This document shows, piece after piece, positions 59,122-64,000 of a stretch of DNA of 64,000 bases. The notes beneath the pieces are model-generated. The model saw nothing but the letters and a program-made list of their open reading frames with translations, made no database searches and had not been told where the DNA came from. A program made the position numbers and the translations under genes. The number at the start of each line of letters is the position of its first letter. The first letter of the stretch is position 1. The stretch is from contig NC_068577.1 in assembly GCF_025698545.1 (NCBI RefSeq), positions 1,707,501 to 1,771,500 on the forward strand, given 5' to 3'. The DNA comes from Gossypium raimondii. Taxonomy: Eukaryota; Streptophyta; Magnoliopsida; Malvales; Malvaceae.

Positions 59122-59924
59122 ACTAAATATCCTCAACTAGTTCAAGCCCTTACAAAGAGAACCGAATCAAATAGTAGAGGAAGAGATCCTATGCTTAGAT
59201 GTTTTCTCAAGTATATTTAGGTTTCGTAAGGAGGAGGGTTTCATTTTGGTGTTTTTAGGGCTGACTGTTTATTCTTGATAATAAAAAATTGATTTTATAT
59301 ACCATCGTCATACAAATTCACGGGAATAAATTATATTAACATAATTTTAAATTTGAGTGTAATATAATAATCAAAACTGAAATTCAATCATTCTTATATG
59401 ATGTAAAAAAAATGATTAGAATTAAAATTTATGTGTTCATCGTTGAGGTTGAAAAACAGTTTTCAACCTAAACCATGATTTCAAATCAAAAGACTTGATA
59501 AAAAAGTAGCTTTTCAAACCAAAAGTTTATTTTAAACTAAGATTTTAAGCCTAAGCTTTTGACTTTTGGAAATGAAATTATCTTTTTGTCTCCTCATTCA
59601 ACTTTTTATTTTACGGCATCATGATTAGATGTGTTCATAGGCCTAATATTTTTATCCAATTTTTTTCAAATTTCGGGTGGACTTTCGGACTTGGGCATGT
59701 GAACAAGTCCAGTCTAAAATAGACAATTTATCTTCCTAAAAGCACTTATAGATAATAATAGTAAACACCGTCAAAACTTTTAAATGCACTTTTTCATAAT
59801 ACTTTTTAAAAATACTTTTCAATCTCAATAAAAAGTGAACCCTCTAGTCATTATATTTTCAAGAAAAAAAATTGGACAAATATATGTAAAGAAGACCTTA
59901 ATACCTTTGTTACACCTAGAGGTG
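59122..59924. other. 3' flank and spacer
   Basis: No exon. The block 59640-59760 resembles 55738-55850. Confidence 0.45.
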
Positions 59925-60490
59925 CTCATGGATTGGGTTGGGCCAACCAAAATTTTAGGCCCGTTTGTTAGGTTCAGCTTGGCCCGAAAAGTTGGTTTAA
60001 AATTTTTCCCAAACTCGGCCCAAATAAAAATGCTAAAACTCGGGTCTTGCCCAACCATATTAATTTTTTATATTATTTTTAAAAAATACATAATACATCA
60101 AAAATACTAAAAATATTAAAATAAATGTTTCCCAACAAATTGAAAATAAATTTTAAAACATATGTGTACTTAAATAACATTAAGATAGGTGCAACTTAAC
60201 ACGTAAATACTTCTAAAATAGTAATAAAATTAACAATAAAACAAGAGTTATACAATAACAACATAATAGTGAAATGATAGTAAAATAGTGAAAAAAAACA
60301 ACAAGAAAAAAATAGCAAGAAAACAGTAAAAAAAACTACAATTTTTTTCTTGCATATTCGGGTCGGGCCAAAAAAGCCTTACCCAATGTCCGGCCTGTTT
60401 TCTAAATGTGCCTTATTTTTTTACTCAAACCTAGTTTTTGAGCCTATATTTTTACCTAAATCCTACCACTTTTTCTATAGACAGCCAACT
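59925..60490. mobile_element. 'CATGG.TTGGGTTGGGCC' repeat, copy near CrRLK fragments
   Basis: gtgctcatggattgggttgggcc at the left, and gggtcgggccaaaaaagcc near the right, resemble the ends and interior of the nested element at 42832-43428. The interior has the same caaca/aataaca runs. A deletion-rich copy appears at 63150-63430. Confidence 0.5.
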
Positions 60491-60639
60491 CGACTCTAGT
60501 TATACCTTTGTTTTCATTGGAAGTTCACTTCAACAACACTCTTTAGTACAAGTATAAAAATATGTTAGACCTTCAATTTGTAGTTCAATTTTCTTCAAGA
60601 TTAAATATAATTTTTTTTAGGTTTGTGGTTATTTTTTAA

Positions 60640-61300
60640 TTAAAGGTGTTCATGAGTCGGATCAATTAGGGTCGGGCCTATATATATTATTAGTATACTC
60701 TATTTATTTAAATTTGGGTCGACTTTAAATAGAGGCTCAAAATTTTACCTAAAGTCGTTTATATTTGTAAATTATTAATCTAAGTCTGTTTTAAGCCAAT
60801 TCGTATCTTTTTTGTAAACAAAAAGTACTTTTAATTTAATATTTTTATTTTTTCTTTTATTAAAATTTAAAATTTTTACAACTTAACATATTTTTTAATG
60901 TTTACATGGTATTACATTATTAAATATTTAATTTTATGTGATATAAATTACACAATATATGAAAATAAAATAAAAGTATATTACAAAAATATGCTAGGTT
61001 GGACTTGGGCCTTGAATGTTAAAGGCCAAGCCCAACCCCTACTTTAATTAAGCCTATTTTCTTTGTCCAAAACCATCATTCGAGTCTCATTTTTGTCTCA
61101 ATCTTTACATATTTCGAAGCATTCGAGATTAAACAAAATAAACTACACCTATTCTCAACAATACCATTAATACTGTTGCTTATTTGTACACTAACAATTA
61201 CATTTATTGTTCTAAATTTAGATAATTGAATCAAAATAAAAATTATATAAGTACAATTAAATTAAAAATAAATTTTGTTTTACGAATATAATTATACTAA
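60640..61300. repeat. Duplicated AT-rich block, copy 2
   Basis: Same-orientation counterpart of 56490-57200, again leading to a CrRLK1L fragment. Divergence between the two is moderate, so the duplication is not recent. Confidence 0.65.
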
Positions 61301-61514
61301 ATTACAAATGGCCAGACATATGCAAAAACCCAGATGCTAAAATTGACACATCATTTTTCAAACAAAAAAATTGACATAACTGATAAATTATGTGTCTTGA
61401 ATCTCATCATTAGGTTCTCAACATTAGTGAATTTGTTTTCCACGTAAAATTTATGTAGTCATAACTTTCTTTTTTTATTAATTTGTGATCGTTTTTCTGC
61501 CATTATCGAATTTT

Positions 61515-61901
61515 ATTATAACAATAATAATTTTGGAACAATGCAAAAGCATCAAAGCTTCTTCAGGTGATAATGAATCCATATGATAAAGTCCCAGTAA
61601 ATAGAAAAGCAAAAGAAAAAAAAAACTATAGAATTTGCAGGCATAACACAAAGCTTATACAGAAACTGAAATGAAATGGAATTCAGCCCCTCATTTGCTC
61701 TTGTTCACTCAACAGTTGAGCAAAAACTGTAGTCATTGAAACACCAGCAAGTTCGCCTACGCTACCGGTTCGGCTGAACTCTAAGCTTGTTTCCGAGTGC
61801 CCGCCATGGCTGATTTCGGAAGAAAGCTCACCATTGTGATTGGTTTTTGTTTCATTCCCTTGAAGTTGAAGTGCAGACTCCAAGTTCCATAGGACATCTC
61901 C
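61515..61901. repeat. Direct repeat unit 1 (387 bp)
   Basis: Identical to 63617-64000 apart from three single-base length differences in homopolymers (A10/A9, C4/C3, A5/A4). It covers the 3' UTR and the end of CrRLK1L fragment B. Confidence 0.9.
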
Positions 61902-62116
61902 CATTGAAGGCCTATAAATTCCATATTTCCCCAAACATTTCTCAGTTATCTCCCAAGACTTGTTTAAAGACTCTTTTTATTTCACCAACAACACTAGGAT
62001 CTACAATGTCTTCCAATCTCCCATTGCAGCGAGATTTCAATGCCCAGTCGACTAAATTCACCTTTTCTCTCGGAAGGATGGATCGATAACTGGCCTTCCA
62101 CAAAGGACTTCAAGCA
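61683..62116 (-). pseudogene. CrRLK1L receptor kinase fragment B (C-terminal)
   Basis: Carries the kinase C-lobe end and tail: [20 protein letters not shown], then [20 protein letters not shown] and [14 protein letters not shown] before the stop at 61683. The pattern [17 protein letters not shown] is diagnostic of CrRLK1L kinases. Upstream, family phrases LCGRPVIDPSF, VNLVDWALK and LEDIVDPSV occur in changing frames, so several small indels are present. Similarity ends abruptly at about 62116, just where fragment A's sequence (acttcaagca) continues differently. Everything N-terminal is missing. It overlaps in content with fragment A by only about 30 codons, so the two are separate remnants. 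Confidence 0.8.
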
Positions 62117-63140
62117 ATTACTTTCTAATGAAGGAATAAAAATCATTGAGTTTTATTGTAGTATTGCAGAAAAGTTCTAGCGTATTCATTGAACAAATGC
62201 AATTTGTTGTGAGGAAATTTTACTAATACAGCTACAGTATCTGATTTCACAATGTGCTTGCTTGATTTGGGCATCTCTTTAAATTGTCAGAGTTCTTTCA
62301 GTATTTTTACAGTTTTGTCATTATCAAAAAGTTTGAGCATGGGTGCGCTTGTGGTTATATAAAATGTGGTATTATACGTAAAAATTTACTCGTGTAATCT
62401 ATTTGTTCAGTCAAAAGTTTTGGTAATTGTTGTTAACTCTCTTGTGAAATACTTGGTGGAAGGAATTGAATAATGTCAACTGGAGACCTTCTGGAACTTG
62501 GGATTTAGAGGGTTTGTTATTATTTCTGAGAAGGTTCATGGTGTTTTGGCTCTTTTTTAAAATTTATTTTTACTGTATTAAACCAAAAAAAACAACTAAT
62601 TAGTGAATGAATAAAAGTTCTTTTTATAAGTGTTAGAATAATTTTGCAGCAGTTATGTAACCATATCAAATCAGCTGTCATGCTTTACAAGTATGTTTTA
62701 GCATACTATGTAATCCTTCAACTTTTTTCTCAGATTTTGTCTCAACATAAATGTTCAATTGCTTGCTATATAAAGTCATCTTACAATTATCAAAATTGTA
62801 ATTATCACTTTAATCACTATAATTTTAATTTTCATCTATGAAATTTCATATATTCAAAACTACATAATTAAAAGATTACTGTTAGCAGTTCTGGGTAGTG
62901 CATAATTTACTCTATAGGAAAATTTTATTTTTAATTGTATAATAACATCATCTTAATGAATATTTAAATATTATATAAATTTAAATTCAAATAAAATTTT
63001 AAAAAAGTTTTTATAATTTAAATACTTAAATATTTTAATACAGTATCAACAAATGCGTATAAAAGTAAATCCAAAAATAAAAGTAAAAAATAATTTTATA
63101 TTTAAAATTCATAAATTATTTAAAATGAAATATAAACTTA
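62117..63140. other. Spacer between CrRLK1L fragments
   Basis: No recognisable exon. The 62120-62560 part is less AT-rich, but its frames are short. From 62840 it is very A/T-rich. Confidence 0.4.
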
Positions 63141-63149
63141 TACCTTTTA

Positions 63150-63600
63150 CACTAGAGTCTCATGATGGTTGGCACAAATTTAGCTTGTAGTTACTGCCGA
63201 AATTGTTAAATTTAAACTCCAATAAATCTAAATGTTTGCCAACCAATAATTTTATATTTTAAAAAATATACATAAATACTAAATATAAAATAATGTTCCC
63301 ACAATGAAATAATTTTAAAACATATGTACTAAATAACATTAGATAGTGCATTAACACTAATACTTTAAAATAGTAATAAATAACATAAAACAATTATACA
63401 ATAAAACTATAAATGATTTAAAAAAAAGAAAATGCAAAAAACTTCTTCAGTGAAAACCTTACCAATCCGTTAAGCTATTTACAACTAGTTTACCATAACC
63501 AAACTACACTTTATAAACTCATTTCCTGTTCATGACATTACAACTTAGTCATTAAAAAAGTTGCCTCGTACCTTCAGTAATTAATTTTTTGTGTGGTATG
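63150..63600. repeat. Deletion-rich copy of the 59925 repeat
   Basis: From about 63160 to 63430 the bases follow 59920-60300 in order, but with many one- and two-base losses, especially in G/C runs and homopolymers (gggttgggccaacc reduced to tggttggc). This pattern is unusual for natural divergence. Confidence 0.5.
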
Positions 63601-63616
63601 TGTTTCGGAAAAGTCC

Positions 63617-64000
63617 ATTATAACAATAATAATTTTGGAACAATGCAAAAGCATCAAAGCTTCTTCAGGTGATAATGAATCCATATGATAAAGTCCCAGT
63701 AAATAGAAAAGCAAAAGAAAAAAAAACTATAGAATTTGCAGGCATAACACAAAGCTTATACAGAAACTGAAATGAAATGGAATTCAGCCCTCATTTGCTC
63801 TTGTTCACTCAACAGTTGAGCAAAACTGTAGTCATTGAAACACCAGCAAGTTCGCCTACGCTACCGGTTCGGCTGAACTCTAAGCTTGTTTCCGAGTGCC
63901 CGCCATGGCTGATTTCGGAAGAAAGCTCACCATTGTGATTGGTTTTTGTTTCATTCCCTTGAAGTTGAAGTGCAGACTCCAAGTTCCATAGGACATCTCC
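63617..64000 (-). pseudogene. CrRLK1L fragment C, second copy of the direct repeat, cut by the window edge
   Basis: Same sequence as 61515-61901, including the kinase tail. The A4 and C3 runs (one base shorter than in fragment B) shift the frame within VFAQLL and again near the stop. It continues past base 64000. It may be a real tandem copy or a duplicate assembly of one locus. Confidence 0.7.

Noticed and set aside
62644-62841. 65-codon plus frame near the right end
   Set aside because: AT-rich, Tyr/Asn-heavy chance frame without motif.
1-64000. CRISPR array, rRNA genes, bacterial-type operons
   Set aside because: No regularly spaced direct repeats of CRISPR type, no rRNA-like conserved blocks and no Shine-Dalgarno gene strings; the window is plant nuclear DNA.

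Overview
The window is plant nuclear DNA from a eudicot. It is very AT-rich, intron-rich and full of short transposon relics. The gene set (class I ADF, RABE1/Rab8 GTPase, chalcone isomerase, ZAT11-type zinc finger, CrRLK1L kinase fragments, a secreted ECA1/prolamin-like protein) and the style of the repeats suggest Malvaceae, probably cotton (Gossypium). That placement is inference, because no species-diagnostic locus is present.

Layout: 1-2.4 kb, decayed Ty1/copia LTR with GGTACC palindromes. 3.0-4.7 kb (-), ADF, 3 exons. 4.9-6.5 kb, two long inverted-repeat elements with 9-bp target duplications. 7.3-10.65 kb (-), atypical bHLH factor, 8 coding exons. 11-15.5 kb, fold-back repeats and SINEs. 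15.56-16.31 kb (+), an unrecognised two-exon small protein. 16.8-19.7 kb, copia relic with CTCGAG palindromes inside another repeat. 20.9-23.9 kb (+), RABE1 GTPase, 8 exons. 25.45-26.75 kb (+), GC-richer, intronless, frameshifted coding block, a candidate endogenous viral element. 28.9-33.24 kb (-), protein with an internal repeat array and a TPL-binding-like C-terminus. 34-38 kb, MITE, possible SINEs and a gypsy relic. 38.3-38.8 kb (-), ZAT11-like repressor. 39-52 kb, nested repeats, LINE RNase H relic and a broken ALP1/HARBI1-like gene. 52.3-55.4 kb (+), chalcone isomerase with a G-box/MYB-site promoter. 55.7-64 kb, duplicated repeat blocks with three broken CrRLK1L fragments (-), a LINE relic, and a secreted cysteine-rich double-domain gene broken at a C8 run.

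The intact genes are unrelated housekeeping, regulatory or metabolic loci and form no operon-like or biosynthetic cluster. Spliced models were built by hand from reading frame, GT/AG borders and phase, and the lengths and frames close exactly for ADF, bHLH, RABE1, the TDBD-like protein and CHI. The most unusual items are the virus-like coding block, the palindrome arrays in copia LTRs, the tRNA-derived SINE family, the two-domain ECA1-like gene, and a 387-bp direct repeat at the right edge that differs only by homopolymer deletions and may be an assembly artefact.
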